Source of the DNA: Flavobacterium hibernum
GTDB lineage: Bacteria > Bacteroidota > Bacteroidia > Flavobacteriales > Flavobacteriaceae
Length of the DNA stretch: 64,000 bases
Direction of reading: 5' to 3'
Assembly (NCBI RefSeq): GCF_000832125.1
Contig: NZ_JPRK01000019.1
Span: 1-64,000 of the forward strand
Shown: positions 41,342-50,563 of the stretch, piece by piece
How positions within the stretch are numbered: position 1 is the stretch's first letter
How the letters are laid out: each line of letters starts with the position of its first letter
Made by a program: the position numbers and the translations under genes
The notes under the pieces: generated by a model
What the model saw: the letters and a program-made list of their open reading frames with translations, nothing else
Databases searched by the model: none
Told to the model about the DNA's origin: nothing

Positions 41342-41370
41342 CAAAGTTATATTTTATTTTGAATTGACAA
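41342..41370 (-). promoter_or_regulatory. promoter of the membrane protein/HTH/DUF4173 operon
   Basis: On the minus strand TTG (41370-41368), an 18-base spacer and TAACTTTG (41349-41342), 21 bases before the ATG at 41321. Both boxes match consensus. Confidence 0.75.
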
Positions 41371-41550
41371 GCGTTAAATTGATTTTTTTTATCTATAAAA
41401 ATTTAAAATCATTACAAGAATGAGACTCATTTACAATCTGGTTTGCATGAGAGATAGAGCCGACTGTATTTGCGAATGGCGCACATAAGCAGAATTTTAA
41501 ATAATACCTGCTGTAAATGCGGTCACACCCAAACTTTATAAAACAACAAA

Positions 41551-41570
41551 GCCTACTCAATTGAATAGGC
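41551..41570 (-). terminator. terminator after folD
   Basis: GCCTACTCAA / TTGAATAGGC with one mismatch on the plus strand (a G-T wobble on the minus strand), 25 bases after the folD stop. The minus-strand tail is T-rich but broken. Confidence 0.65.
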
Positions 41571-41594
41571 TCTGCTTATATTTATTTGAAAAAA

Positions 41595-42479
41595 TTATTT
41601 TTTCGCGCTTCTCATTTTTCTTGCTAAAAGCGTATTTTGAAGTAACATTGCAATTGTCATTGGTCCTACTCCACCAGGAACAGGTGTAATAAATGATGAT
41701 TTTTTGCTTACTCCGTCAAAATCAACATCTCCTTTTATAACATACCCTTTTGGATTTGAAGCATCTTCTACACGAGTAATTCCAACATCTACAATTACAA
41801 CTCCGTCTTTAACCATATCTGCTTTTAAGAATTCAGGAACTCCTAACGCTGTAATAATAATATCTGCGTTTTTAGTGAATTCAGCTAAGTTTTTAGTTCG
41901 ACTATGGGTTAAAGTTACTGTTGAATCTCCAGGATTTCCTTTACGACTCATTAAGATACTCATTGGGCGACCTACAATATGACTTCTTCCGATAACTACG
42001 GTATGTTTTCCGGCAGTTTCAACATTGTAACGCTCCAACAACTGCATGATTCCAAATGGTGTTGCCGGAATAAAACTTTCCATCTCTAAAGCCATTCTAC
42101 CAAAGTTCGTTGGATGAAAACCATCAACGTCTTTATCAGGATCAATTGCTAATAAGATCTTTTGTTCGTCGATATGTTTTGGTAATGGCAATTGTACTAT
42201 GAAACCATCAAGATCATCATCTTCATTTAATTCTTTAATTTTTGCCAGTAAATCTTCTTCGGTAATATCTTCCGGTAAGCTTACCAAAGTTGAATCAAAG
42301 CCAATTTGCTGGCAAGATTTTACTTTACTTCCTACGTAAGTTAAACTTGCTCCGTTTGTTCCAACAATTACAGCTGCCAAATGAGGTACTTTTCCTCCGG
42401 CATCTTTTATGGATTGAACTTCGGCTGCGATTTCGTTTTTAATGTCTTCAGCTGTTTTTTTACCGTCTAGTAGTTGCAT
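41595..42479 (-). CDS. folD: bifunctional methylenetetrahydrofolate dehydrogenase/cyclohydrolase
   Basis: FolD interconverts 5,10-methylene-, methenyl- and 10-formyl-tetrahydrofolate with NADP. TYVGSKVKSCQQIGF holds the catalytic Tyr and Lys. DGFIVQLPLPKHID, the NADP-site GRSHIVGRPMS and the C-terminal PVPGGVGPMTIAMLLQNT are all intact. The length of 294 residues is normal. It follows ffh on the same strand across a 138-base spacer with a 14-bp inverted repeat. Confidence 0.97.
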   Translation of the reverse strand: MQLLDGKKTAEDIKNEIAAEVQSIKDAGGKVPHLAAVIVGTNGASLTYVGSKVKSCQQIGFDSTLVSLPEDITEEDLLAKIKELNEDDDLDGFIVQLPLPKHIDEQKILLAIDPDKDVDGFHPTNFGRMALEMESFIPATPFGIMQLLERYNVETAGKHTVVIGRSHIVGRPMSILMSRKGNPGDSTVTLTHSRTKNLAEFTKNADIIITALGVPEFLKADMVKDGVVIVDVGITRVEDASNPKGYVIKGDVDFDGVSKKSSFITPVPGGVGPMTIAMLLQNTLLARKMRSAKK

Positions 42480-42504
42480 TATTCTGTAGTTAAAATGTTT
42501 TAGA

Positions 42505-42600
42505 TTTAAAGTTTCAAATGCGAAACTTAGATTAATTTATTATTCTCTTTTAATTAAAAAATTTAAGGTCTAAAATTCCAATTCGTTTTGAAACTTTAAA
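42505..42600. repeat. intergenic inverted repeat TTTAAAGTTTCAAA
   Basis: TTTAAAGTTTCAAA (42505-42518) and TTTGAAACTTTAAA (42587-42600) are perfect reverse complements. GGTCTAAAA and TTTAGA words lie between. It fills the ffh-folD gap. Confidence 0.75.
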
Positions 42601-42617
42601 CCTTAAATTATATTTTA

Positions 42618-43970
42618 TTATCTCGGCATTCCGCCTGGCATTCCTTTCATACCTCCCATCATTTTCATCAAGTTTTTTCCGCCTGGACCTTGCATCATTT
42701 TCATCATTTTGCTCATTTGGTCGAATTGCTTCATTAACTGATTTACTTGCTCGACTTTGGTTCCGGAACCTTTTGCGATTCTGGCTTTTCTTTTTACGTC
42801 GATTATGGCAGGTTTACTTCTTTCGATTGGCGTCATCGAGTGAATGATAGCTTCAATATGTTTAAAAGCATCATCTTCTATTTCTACATCTTTCATGGCT
42901 TTTGAAGCTCCTGGTATCATTCCTACCAAGTCTTTCATATTACCCATTTTCTTTACTTGCTGAATTTGCGTTAAGAAATCATCAAAACCAAATTCGTTTT
43001 TAGCAATTTTCTTTTGAAGTTTTCTTGCTTCTTCTTCATCAAATTGTTCTTGTGCTCTTTCCACAAGAGATACAACGTCTCCCATACCTAAGATACGCTC
43101 GGCCATACGATCTGGATAGAAAACATCGATTGCTTCCATCTTCTCTCCTGTACCTACAAATTTGATTGGTTTGTTTACAACCGATTTAATCGAGATTGCA
43201 GCTCCACCACGTGTATCTCCATCTAATTTTGTTAAAATAACTCCATCAAAGTTCAAGATATCGTTGAAGGCTTTTGCTGTATTTACAGCATCTTGTCCTG
43301 TCATTGCATCAACAACAAACAATGTTTCCTGAGGCTCAATTGCTTTGTGTACACGTGCAATTTCGTCCATCATTTCCTGATCTACTGCTAAACGACCTGC
43401 AGTATCGACGATAACTACATTAAAACCGTTTGCTTTTGCATGTTTGATTGCGTTTTGAGCAATTTCAACAGGATTTTTATTTTCTGGTTCTGAGTATACC
43501 TCAACACCTATTTGATCTCCTACTACATGTAATTGATTAATCGCCGCAGGACGGTAGATATCACACGCTACAAGTAGTGGTTTTTTATTTTTCTTTGTCT
43601 TTAAAAAATTCGCAAGTTTTCCTGAGAAAGTTGTTTTACCAGAACCTTGCAATCCTGACATTAAGATAATGCTTGGATTTCCAGAAAGATTTACTCCTGC
43701 AACATCGCCACCCATTAATTCCGTTAGTTCATCTTTTACTAACTTCACCAATAATTGTCCTGGTTGAAGTGTTGTTAAAACGTCCTGACCAATTGCTTTT
43801 TCTTTTACTTTGGTTGTAAAATCTTTAGCAATTTTAAAGTTAACATCGGCATCAAGTAAGGCACGACGAACTTCTTTTAAGGTATCGGCAACGTTTACTT
43901 CTGTAATTTTACCGTGCCCTTTTAATATATGGAAGGCTTTATCTAACTTATCACTTAAATTATCAAACAT
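42618..43970 (-). CDS. ffh: signal recognition particle protein Ffh
   Basis: A 450-residue SRP54 homologue. An N domain is followed by the G domain with the P-loop GLQGSGKTT (107-115), VDTAGRL, TKLDGDTRGG and a Met-rich M domain ending in MMKMMQGPGGKNLMKMMGG. With SRP RNA it delivers nascent membrane proteins to FtsY. The M domain has normal length. The TATCTTTG promoter lies 23 bases upstream. I saw no recognisable SRP RNA gene in the window. Confidence 0.97.
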   Translation of the reverse strand: MFDNLSDKLDKAFHILKGHGKITEVNVADTLKEVRRALLDADVNFKIAKDFTTKVKEKAIGQDVLTTLQPGQLLVKLVKDELTELMGGDVAGVNLSGNPSIILMSGLQGSGKTTFSGKLANFLKTKKNKKPLLVACDIYRPAAINQLHVVGDQIGVEVYSEPENKNPVEIAQNAIKHAKANGFNVVIVDTAGRLAVDQEMMDEIARVHKAIEPQETLFVVDAMTGQDAVNTAKAFNDILNFDGVILTKLDGDTRGGAAISIKSVVNKPIKFVGTGEKMEAIDVFYPDRMAERILGMGDVVSLVERAQEQFDEEEARKLQKKIAKNEFGFDDFLTQIQQVKKMGNMKDLVGMIPGASKAMKDVEIEDDAFKHIEAIIHSMTPIERSKPAIIDVKRKARIAKGSGTKVEQVNQLMKQFDQMSKMMKMMQGPGGKNLMKMMGGMKGMPGGMPR

Positions 43971-43992
43971 ACTATTTTCTTTATTTGAAGTG

Positions 43993-44023
43993 CAAAGATA
44001 ATCTAATTAGACATTTCAGGCAA
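43993..44023 (-). promoter_or_regulatory. ffh promoter
   Basis: On the minus strand TTG (44023-44021), a 20-base spacer and TATCTTTG (44000-43993). The predicted leader is very short. Confidence 0.72.
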
Positions 44024-44210
44024 TTTTTATTTAAGTACAAAGTACGTTTTGATTTTACCGCAAAGTGCGCGAAGTATTACGCAAAGTTCGCTATGTTTTT
44101 TGCTCGCAAAGTCACGAAAGCGCAAAGTTTTTTTGTTTCACGCAGATTTAAAAAGGTTTATGCGGATTGTAAAAATCTTTGTAATCCTTTAATCTGTGGC
44201 TATAAATATA

Positions 44211-44242
44211 AAAGGCGCAAAAGAAAAAACCTTTGCGCCTTT
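44211..44242 (-). terminator. terminator-like hairpin after the MBOAT gene
   Basis: AAAGGCGCAAA / TTTGCGCCTTT with a 10-base loop, 24 bases after the MBOAT stop. The region 44040-44210 upstream of ffh is filled with CGCAAAG-type words and ends in a single AATCTGTGGC arm (44191-44200). Confidence 0.7.
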
Positions 44243-44265
44243 GTAACTTTGTCTTTGAACCTTCT

Positions 44266-45951
44266 TTAAAACTGAAAGTAAATAAAAGGCTGTGAACCCG
44301 CAACTGCGGTTGCATAAACGATCCAGTAAACGAAACCTAGAATTATTGCTTTTCCTATTAATGGTGTTTTATCAAAAACAAATTTCATTTTTGAGGTGAT
44401 AACTTCTGGCAAGAAGTGCCAAACATATCCAAACAACATTAACAAAAACACATTTTTATATCCTATCACTATTGCTTGCCAATGTTCTGGCTCAAAAGTT
44501 AACTGCCCAATATTGTTGATTACTTGTATGGCTGTTTCGAAATCTCTTGCGCGGAAAAAGATCCAACAGAAAACTACAAAATGAAATGTGATTAAAATTG
44601 AAAAGAATCTCCATAAAAAATTTGGGCCTTTACCCTCTTTTTTAGACGGAAAAAATTCCATGAAAATTTTATGTACAGCTAATGCTAAACCATGTAATGC
44701 TCCCCAAACTATAAACTGCGCTCCTGCTCCATGCCATAATCCTCCTAAAAGCATTGTGGTAAATAAGTTAAAGTTGGTTACTAGAGTTTGATGTTTTTTC
44801 TTTGATAGCAAAAATGTTAAAGAGAATAATACAATTGCCCCAATTGCGATTCCTAACGGAATATAACTTTCGGCTACATTTGAGATTCCCCAAAGTAATA
44901 ATCCGAAGAAGAATAAACTCGGGAATAAAAATCCTGCAAATGTTCCTTCTCTATTTCCTCCAATAGAAATATATAAGAAATCTTTTAGCCAAGTTGATAA
45001 CGAAATATGCCATCTTCTCCAGAAATCTGTAATCGAAGTCGATTTATACGGCGTTCTAAAGTTGGCTGGTAATTTGAATCCTAACAACAATGCGATTCCA
45101 ATTGCCATATCTGAATATCCTGAAAAGTCACAATAAATTTGAATGGCGTATCCATAAGATGCCATTAAATTTTCGAAAGATGTATAATTCATTGGCGTGT
45201 CAAAAACACGATCTACGAAGTTTATTGATATGTAATTTGAAATTACTGTTTTCTTAATTAATCCTCCAATGATTAAAAACAAAGCGTTGTTGACATCTTG
45301 CTTTGTCAAGTTTAATTTTTGATAAATTTGAGGTAAGAAATCTTTTGCTCTAACAATTGGCCCGGCAACTAACTGAGGGAAAAATGAAACGAAAAACAGA
45401 TATTCGATATAATTTTTTGTTGGCTTAATTTCTTCACGATAAATTTCAATGATGTAACTCATCGACTGAAAGGTATAGAATGAAATTCCGACAGGAAGAA
45501 AAACATCATGAAGCTGGTAATTACCATGAAACATATCATTGAATGTCACGATCATGAAGTTCATGTATTTAAAATACCCAAGCAATCCTAAATTTAGGAT
45601 TACACTTATTACAAGATAAATTTTCTTTGTGCTGTCTTTTGTTGCTTTATAAATAATCTGGCTCAAACCATAATCAACGACAGAGGAAAGTAGCAAGAGT
45701 AAAAAATAAATTCCGCTTGACTTATAATAAAAGAAAAGCGAAAAGAGAATAACGTATGTTAATCTTAAATAGAATGTTTTGCGTAAAAAAGCATACACAA
45801 AATAAAAAACCAGAAACAACCCTAAGAACAAACCTGTATTAAATAACAACTTTTCTTCTGGATTGTATATAAACCAACTTTTTGCTTGTTCTAAAGTAAT
45901 TTCTCCAAAATTCTGAACAAACCAATTATTTATGCTATCAATTGTAATCAA
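44266..45951 (-). CDS. MBOAT-family membrane O-acyltransferase (AlgI/DltB-like)
   Basis: A 561-residue multi-pass protein of the MBOAT family. It has AGPIVRAKDFLPQ, the YCDFSGYSDMAIGIALLLGF block, STSITDFWRRWHISLSTWLKD and the catalytic-His segment GGLWHGAGAQFIVWG. Such proteins move acyl groups, usually acetyl, across the inner membrane to modify polysaccharides or peptidoglycan. The start is TTG, one base after the SGNH gene stop, so expression is coupled. The two SGNH proteins upstream are probably the periplasmic partners that complete the transfer. Confidence 0.92.
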   Translation of the reverse strand: MITIDSINNWFVQNFGEITLEQAKSWFIYNPEEKLLFNTGLFLGLFLVFYFVYAFLRKTFYLRLTYVILFSLFFYYKSSGIYFLLLLLSSVVDYGLSQIIYKATKDSTKKIYLVISVILNLGLLGYFKYMNFMIVTFNDMFHGNYQLHDVFLPVGISFYTFQSMSYIIEIYREEIKPTKNYIEYLFFVSFFPQLVAGPIVRAKDFLPQIYQKLNLTKQDVNNALFLIIGGLIKKTVISNYISINFVDRVFDTPMNYTSFENLMASYGYAIQIYCDFSGYSDMAIGIALLLGFKLPANFRTPYKSTSITDFWRRWHISLSTWLKDFLYISIGGNREGTFAGFLFPSLFFFGLLLWGISNVAESYIPLGIAIGAIVLFSLTFLLSKKKHQTLVTNFNLFTTMLLGGLWHGAGAQFIVWGALHGLALAVHKIFMEFFPSKKEGKGPNFLWRFFSILITFHFVVFCWIFFRARDFETAIQVINNIGQLTFEPEHWQAIVIGYKNVFLLMLFGYVWHFLPEVITSKMKFVFDKTPLIGKAIILGFVYWIVYATAVAGSQPFIYFQF

Positions 45952-45952
45952 C

Positions 45953-47374
45953 TTAATTTTTTAATTTAAAATTATCGTATGCTTTTAAAAATGCTTCTGT
46001 AAACAAATTTCCTTGTTTTTCGTATCCTTTTTTAGAATAATGAACCCAATCCGGGCCAATAAGTCCTGTTGCTTTTAAACTTCGGATTCCGTCAAAACCA
46101 CCAAATTCGTTGTATAAATCCCAAACGGCAAAACCATCTGTTTGGGCAGCTTCAATAATTGCTTTTGCATAATCACGTACGTAAACATTCGGTTTTCTTG
46201 CTTTTAATAAAGACGGTGGCGGCGTCATAACAATTATTGGAACTTCTATATTTTGTGCTTTTATATTGCTTATAAACTTTCGTAATTCGCTTATATATGC
46301 AGCGGCTTCCATATGATCATAACTTTCGTTTGTTCCCAATGAAAAAAGCAATAAATCCGGATGTAAGGCTTTTAATTGTTCAAAGAATAACGGATATTTA
46401 TTGTAATCCGAGAATTTAGCACCATTTACTCCAATATTACTGTACATTAATCCTGGAGCATCTTTCTCTAAAATAATACCATTAAGCTCATATTTATCAG
46501 CATTTTTATTGGGTATCAAATAAATTTTATCCGATGCTTTATCTGAATGATAGGAATGGGTAAAAGAATCTGACTCAAGATCTAAAGAAACAAACTCTGA
46601 ACTTGTAATGTTTTTGGGTCTTGTTTCATTCGTTACAATTTTTAAGGTTCTTCCTGCCCGAATATTATTTGACTTTAAATGATTATCTCTCTTGATTTCG
46701 GCAACAGAAATATTATACTTGTCGGCAATTGTCGAAATAGCTTCGCCTTTTTTAATTTTATGTGTAATAACCTTTCGCTCTGTAGACTGTATGGTTTTAG
46801 TTTGAGATGATGTAGCCAAATCAAACATATTCTCATTTTTGGGCGTAACAATATGAATGGTATTAAACCTGTATGCTGTATCTTTTATATTCAATTCAAC
46901 AGCAAAACCTCCAGCATCTCTCCACAGGGCAATTCCGCTTAAACCAACTGGAACATTTTTGTAAGGATGGATATTTCTATAACTTTCCCAAGCCCTGTTT
47001 GAATAAAAACGCTCATTGTAAGAACCATTTGTTTTTGCTAACTGATAGGGGAAAACTAAACCACGACCTGCATTTCCAAATTTTTGCTGTAGATTCTTTC
47101 TAACTTCATTGGTCATTAAATCACTTTGAATATGAGAATCTCCAATATGTACAATACTTATTTTTTGATTATTATGATTTTCGTTCTCTTTTAATTTCTT
47201 AAAAAAACGCTCTAAGACTTTCGCATTATAAATTCTGTCTTCAGAAAAAGAATCAACTGTTGTTGTATCGACTTTATGAATCATGTTTTTTGTTATTGGC
47301 GGTGAATCTGTCTTTTGCGTTTTATCATTTGTTGCGAAAAAAAGACAACAAATGAAAATAATAAGTCTACTCAT
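45953..47374 (-). CDS. SGNH/GDSL-type hydrolase with internal LysM domain
   Basis: A 473-residue periplasmic protein with a short N-terminal hydrophobic segment. SGNH block I is VHIGDSHIQSD (nucleophile Ser80), block III is FSLGTNES and block V DWVHYSKKG (catalytic Asp and His). Between blocks I and III is a complete LysM domain at about 203-247 (HKIKKGEAISTIADKY, NNIRAGRTLKIV), so the peptidoglycan-binding module is inserted within the hydrolase rather than appended. It lies between another SGNH gene (8-base overlap) and the MBOAT gene. Deacetylation or acetyl transfer on the cell wall or a wall-bound glycan is the likely role. Confidence 0.87.
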   Translation of the reverse strand: MSRLIIFICCLFFATNDKTQKTDSPPITKNMIHKVDTTTVDSFSEDRIYNAKVLERFFKKLKENENHNNQKISIVHIGDSHIQSDLMTNEVRKNLQQKFGNAGRGLVFPYQLAKTNGSYNERFYSNRAWESYRNIHPYKNVPVGLSGIALWRDAGGFAVELNIKDTAYRFNTIHIVTPKNENMFDLATSSQTKTIQSTERKVITHKIKKGEAISTIADKYNISVAEIKRDNHLKSNNIRAGRTLKIVTNETRPKNITSSEFVSLDLESDSFTHSYHSDKASDKIYLIPNKNADKYELNGIILEKDAPGLMYSNIGVNGAKFSDYNKYPLFFEQLKALHPDLLLFSLGTNESYDHMEAAAYISELRKFISNIKAQNIEVPIIVMTPPPSLLKARKPNVYVRDYAKAIIEAAQTDGFAVWDLYNEFGGFDGIRSLKATGLIGPDWVHYSKKGYEKQGNLFTEAFLKAYDNFKLKN

Positions 47375-48851
47375 TTACACTATCTTTTTTTACAGATACG
47401 GAATCTGTTTTTGTTTTCCTGACTGCTTTTGGCTTACTACCATTAGTGTCTCTATTTTGGCGTAACACTTTATATTGCTCGTATCCTTTGTTTAGCTGAT
47501 CGTATAATAGTTTACCAATAGCTTTTGCTCCGCGCTGATTAAAATGTGTATAATCTTTATTGGCTTTTGCCGGCGATTCGTCAACCCATTTTACCATTGA
47601 TCCGTCGCCTCCCATTAAAGTGTATAAATTGACAAATCCGGATTCTGTATCCAGCGCATATCTTTTTTGCGCTTTCATTAAAGGAACTACTGCCGAGTCT
47701 GTTTTCATTTCCAGATCATACTTTGTAGATTTATCTGCTGTTGAAATAATCAATATTGAAACTCCTGGGAAAGATTCTTTAATTTTATTTACAGCCTTTG
47801 TCATTCCTCTTTGGTACCACGAATAATTCTTGGTTCCATAATTTAAAACATTGGTTCCGTAATGCAAAATGATCAAGTCATATTTCAAATTGTTATTGAA
47901 TCCTTGCATTACATTTGCATTAAACATCGAGATTGGTAATCCTGAATTTCCTCTTTGAGAAAAATTATCAACGTGAACTCCTATTCCGTTATCAAAATTG
48001 AATCCATAAATTGGAATTGAATCGGCGTGTATAAAATTAGCTTTAAAAGCTTTTATGCTTCCCGAACTCACTTTTAAGGTATTTATTAAATTATTAGGAA
48101 CCAGACTTTTTCTAAGTGTATCTTTCCCGATAATAAAATTCACATTTCCTTTTTTGTTTGCTCGTCCGTAAAACAATGTTGGATTATCTAATGTGTTCAC
48201 ATTTTTATTAAGTCCTGCTTCGTATTGAACCCAGGTTGTATTTACTTTATCATTGGCAAAAAACACGTGACCGTTTACTCCAAACGGACTAATTGGATTT
48301 TTGACATTTAAATATGATAATGTTTTCCAGTTTTTAGAATAGGTAGATTTTACAGAACCTCTCGATGCTGCAGATTCTGAAGTTATAGAAACAAAACCAA
48401 CTCCGTTTCCTCCAAAGCGTTCCTGATAATTAGATCGAACGTCCTGTACGATTAAATCTCCATCTGTCATTGAATCTCCGTAGTAAGCGATTCTTACTTT
48501 AGATTGTGGATTTTTCTCGAGTTGATATAATTTTTCGTAAAAAGAAATCAGGTATTGAAATCCTTTATAATTATCAAAAGTTTCAGATGGAAATTCGATT
48601 CCTTCGGCTGGATTAAATGTAATTTTTTCTCCCGCTTCCTGCTTTTCACTTTCGCTAAGACTATCGCCTTTTTGAGACAAAGAGTCGTTTGCTACTGACT
48701 CTAAAAGCAAGCTGTCAATAAGTACATTTTTGGAATCTACTTTACTATCCGGAAAAATTTTATCTGGTAAGATTTGCTTGAATCCAATGAAAGCTACAAA
48801 TGCTAATGCTACAATTGCAAAAGACTGAAAGAAATAAGATTTTGTATTCAC
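47367..48851 (-). CDS. SGNH/GDSL-type hydrolase, membrane-anchored
   Basis: A 494-residue protein starting at GTG. A membrane anchor lies at about 8-27 (FQSFAIVALAFVAFIGF), followed by a Ser/Asp-rich linker. SGNH block I is IAYYGDSMTDGD (Ser127), block III LHYGTNVLNYG, and the Asp-x-x-His block is DYTHFNQRG. The tail is Lys/Ser-rich (KTKTDSVSVKKDS). It overlaps the second SGNH gene by 8 bases and is the first gene of the SGNH-SGNH-MBOAT operon. It resembles AlgJ/AlgX-like partners of MBOAT acyltransferases in organisation, though not clearly in sequence. Confidence 0.87.
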   Translation of the reverse strand: MNTKSYFFQSFAIVALAFVAFIGFKQILPDKIFPDSKVDSKNVLIDSLLLESVANDSLSQKGDSLSESEKQEAGEKITFNPAEGIEFPSETFDNYKGFQYLISFYEKLYQLEKNPQSKVRIAYYGDSMTDGDLIVQDVRSNYQERFGGNGVGFVSITSESAASRGSVKSTYSKNWKTLSYLNVKNPISPFGVNGHVFFANDKVNTTWVQYEAGLNKNVNTLDNPTLFYGRANKKGNVNFIIGKDTLRKSLVPNNLINTLKVSSGSIKAFKANFIHADSIPIYGFNFDNGIGVHVDNFSQRGNSGLPISMFNANVMQGFNNNLKYDLIILHYGTNVLNYGTKNYSWYQRGMTKAVNKIKESFPGVSILIISTADKSTKYDLEMKTDSAVVPLMKAQKRYALDTESGFVNLYTLMGGDGSMVKWVDESPAKANKDYTHFNQRGAKAIGKLLYDQLNKGYEQYKVLRQNRDTNGSKPKAVRKTKTDSVSVKKDSVNE

Positions 48852-48926
48852 TCGTGATAATAATTTTAAAGAATGGGATTACAAATAAGCAGTTGCGATT
48901 TTTGTCAATCCTAAAAAAAATACGTG

Positions 48927-48934
48927 CAAAGATA
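48927..48934 (-). promoter_or_regulatory. -7 box of the SGNH-SGNH-MBOAT operon
   Basis: Minus-strand TATCTTTG, an exact TAnnTTTG match, 75 bases before the GTG start. No -33 TTG was found. Confidence 0.6.
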
Positions 48935-48990
48935 GAATTAAACATTAATTTTTAATCGTTTTTTGACGATTAAAATAAAAACAAAAAAAA

Positions 48991-49012
48991 GAGGTCAGAT
49001 AAATCTAACCTC
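48991..49012 (-). terminator. terminator after the hmuY-like gene
   Basis: On the minus strand GAGGTTAGAT / ATCTGACCTC with a 2-base loop and a G-T pair, followed by eight T. It lies 113 bases after the HmuY stop. Confidence 0.82.
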
Positions 49013-49124
49013 TCTCAAAAAAAAATAAAAAAACAAAGCTAATGATTAACTGAATTTTTAATGTTTTCTATTAAAAACCAGAACAAAATGTTCTTGATAA
49101 TCTTTAATTTTTTTGTCTTATAAT

Positions 49125-50540
49125 TTATTTCAATATAGCATATTGGAATGTTGGGTGACCTCTTTCTAAATCAGCTTTAGCACCACCTGTAAATTTCAAT
49201 TTATAAACATTTCCAGCAGGATCTTTAATTACAAAGAAACGGTCTGTTCTCAATACAAATTGAGTCATTGGATTTCCGTCAGGACCAGGAGCACTTGTAC
49301 TTCTCCAGTTTGATCCAATGTTTCTTTGATCTGCAGTAAATTTAGTATTATCAACATTTGCTAATGTAAAAGCCTCATAAGTAAATGCAGAAGTTAAAAC
49401 TTGATACGCTTTTGCATTACCGTTTAAGTTGTTAGTAACATAATCTGGGTAGAAATATGGTACCATTGTCGCTCCATTAGGAATAACGTTTACGAAAGTT
49501 GTAAAGTTAATATCCCATTGATTTTTTTGTGGTTCAACATTTACTACTTTTTTATCGATTAGGCTTAAAAATGTAAAATTGTATGCACTATTTTTAGAAA
49601 TTACAATTTCTTCGTGAGTAGTTGAAGCAATATCAGCATATTGAACTTTGTAGTCGCTTCCGCTTCTTAAAACTCTAATTTTTTTCCATCCTCTAGTGTC
49701 TCCTCCAGCAGCTCCTTCTTTTCCTAAAACTGGCGCAGCAGCAGCTGGTTTGTTCCCTAGGTAAAGTAAATATACTTTGTTATCAGAATCTGTAGATGAA
49801 ACCGCAGCAATAGCCGTTTTTGTAATATCTCCTGCTGAATCATCAACTTGCTCAGGAAATCCTGTTCCTTGTGCAATAATCATCGTTTCATCTACAACCT
49901 GAACTTCGTCAATATTGGTACTTTTTAATTGTTTCGCAGCCATTTTCACAGAATTGTTCAAAACTACTCTAAAATCAGCACCTGAATAAAATCCTAAATC
50001 CCAAGAATTTCTAACTGCAGACGTCATTTTTCCACTGCTTAAATCAACATAAACTTGGTTTGGTTCTAATGGACCTCCAACTTCTGGTGACAAAGCTGTT
50101 CCTAAAGATGCTGCTTCGTTAAAGTTTAACTGAATTGTTTTATTACTTGATATCTGTCCACCAAAAGAAGTTCCTGAAATAGTAAAAACTACATTTTTAA
50201 CCTCAGTTGCAGTGGCGTTTTTAATTTTATTAAAAGTAAACTCAACCGAAGTTGCATCTTTTGGAAATGACACTACTACTTTTTTTGAAGCTGCAGCAGG
50301 TGTTGTTGTATAATCTGTAGTATAAGCTACTGCAGTTTCAGTTACATCAAGAGTAATCGTTCCAGCAACAGGAGCTGGCTTAGAGAATTTTATTTGAACC
50401 GGTGTTGCATCACTTGTCAAATTATACGAAGCTTCTGCAAACGCAACAGCAACATCTGATTGCGGAGCATTATCGTCATTATTACATGCCGTAAAAGCAA
50501 GAAAGACGAAAGTAAGAATTAAGATAAAGTTCTTTTTCAT
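49125..50540 (-). CDS. HmuY-family haem-binding lipoprotein
   Basis: A 471-residue lipoprotein (lipobox FTAC, Cys19). The N-terminal half has Ig-like/Calx-beta-type segments. The C-terminal half is HmuY-like: VYVDLSSGKMTSAVRNSWDLGFYSG and the final GHPTFQYAILK. HmuY proteins bind haem at the outer surface and hand it to a TonB-dependent receptor. The gene lies 23 bases after such a receptor gene in the same transcript. It is longer than the P. gingivalis HmuY because of the N-terminal part. Confidence 0.85.
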   Translation of the reverse strand: MKKNFILILTFVFLAFTACNNDDNAPQSDVAVAFAEASYNLTSDATPVQIKFSKPAPVAGTITLDVTETAVAYTTDYTTTPAAASKKVVVSFPKDATSVEFTFNKIKNATATEVKNVVFTISGTSFGGQISSNKTIQLNFNEAASLGTALSPEVGGPLEPNQVYVDLSSGKMTSAVRNSWDLGFYSGADFRVVLNNSVKMAAKQLKSTNIDEVQVVDETMIIAQGTGFPEQVDDSAGDITKTAIAAVSSTDSDNKVYLLYLGNKPAAAAPVLGKEGAAGGDTRGWKKIRVLRSGSDYKVQYADIASTTHEEIVISKNSAYNFTFLSLIDKKVVNVEPQKNQWDINFTTFVNVIPNGATMVPYFYPDYVTNNLNGNAKAYQVLTSAFTYEAFTLANVDNTKFTADQRNIGSNWRSTSAPGPDGNPMTQFVLRTDRFFVIKDPAGNVYKLKFTGGAKADLERGHPTFQYAILK

Positions 50541-50563
50541 AGTATTTAAGGTATTTAATATAT

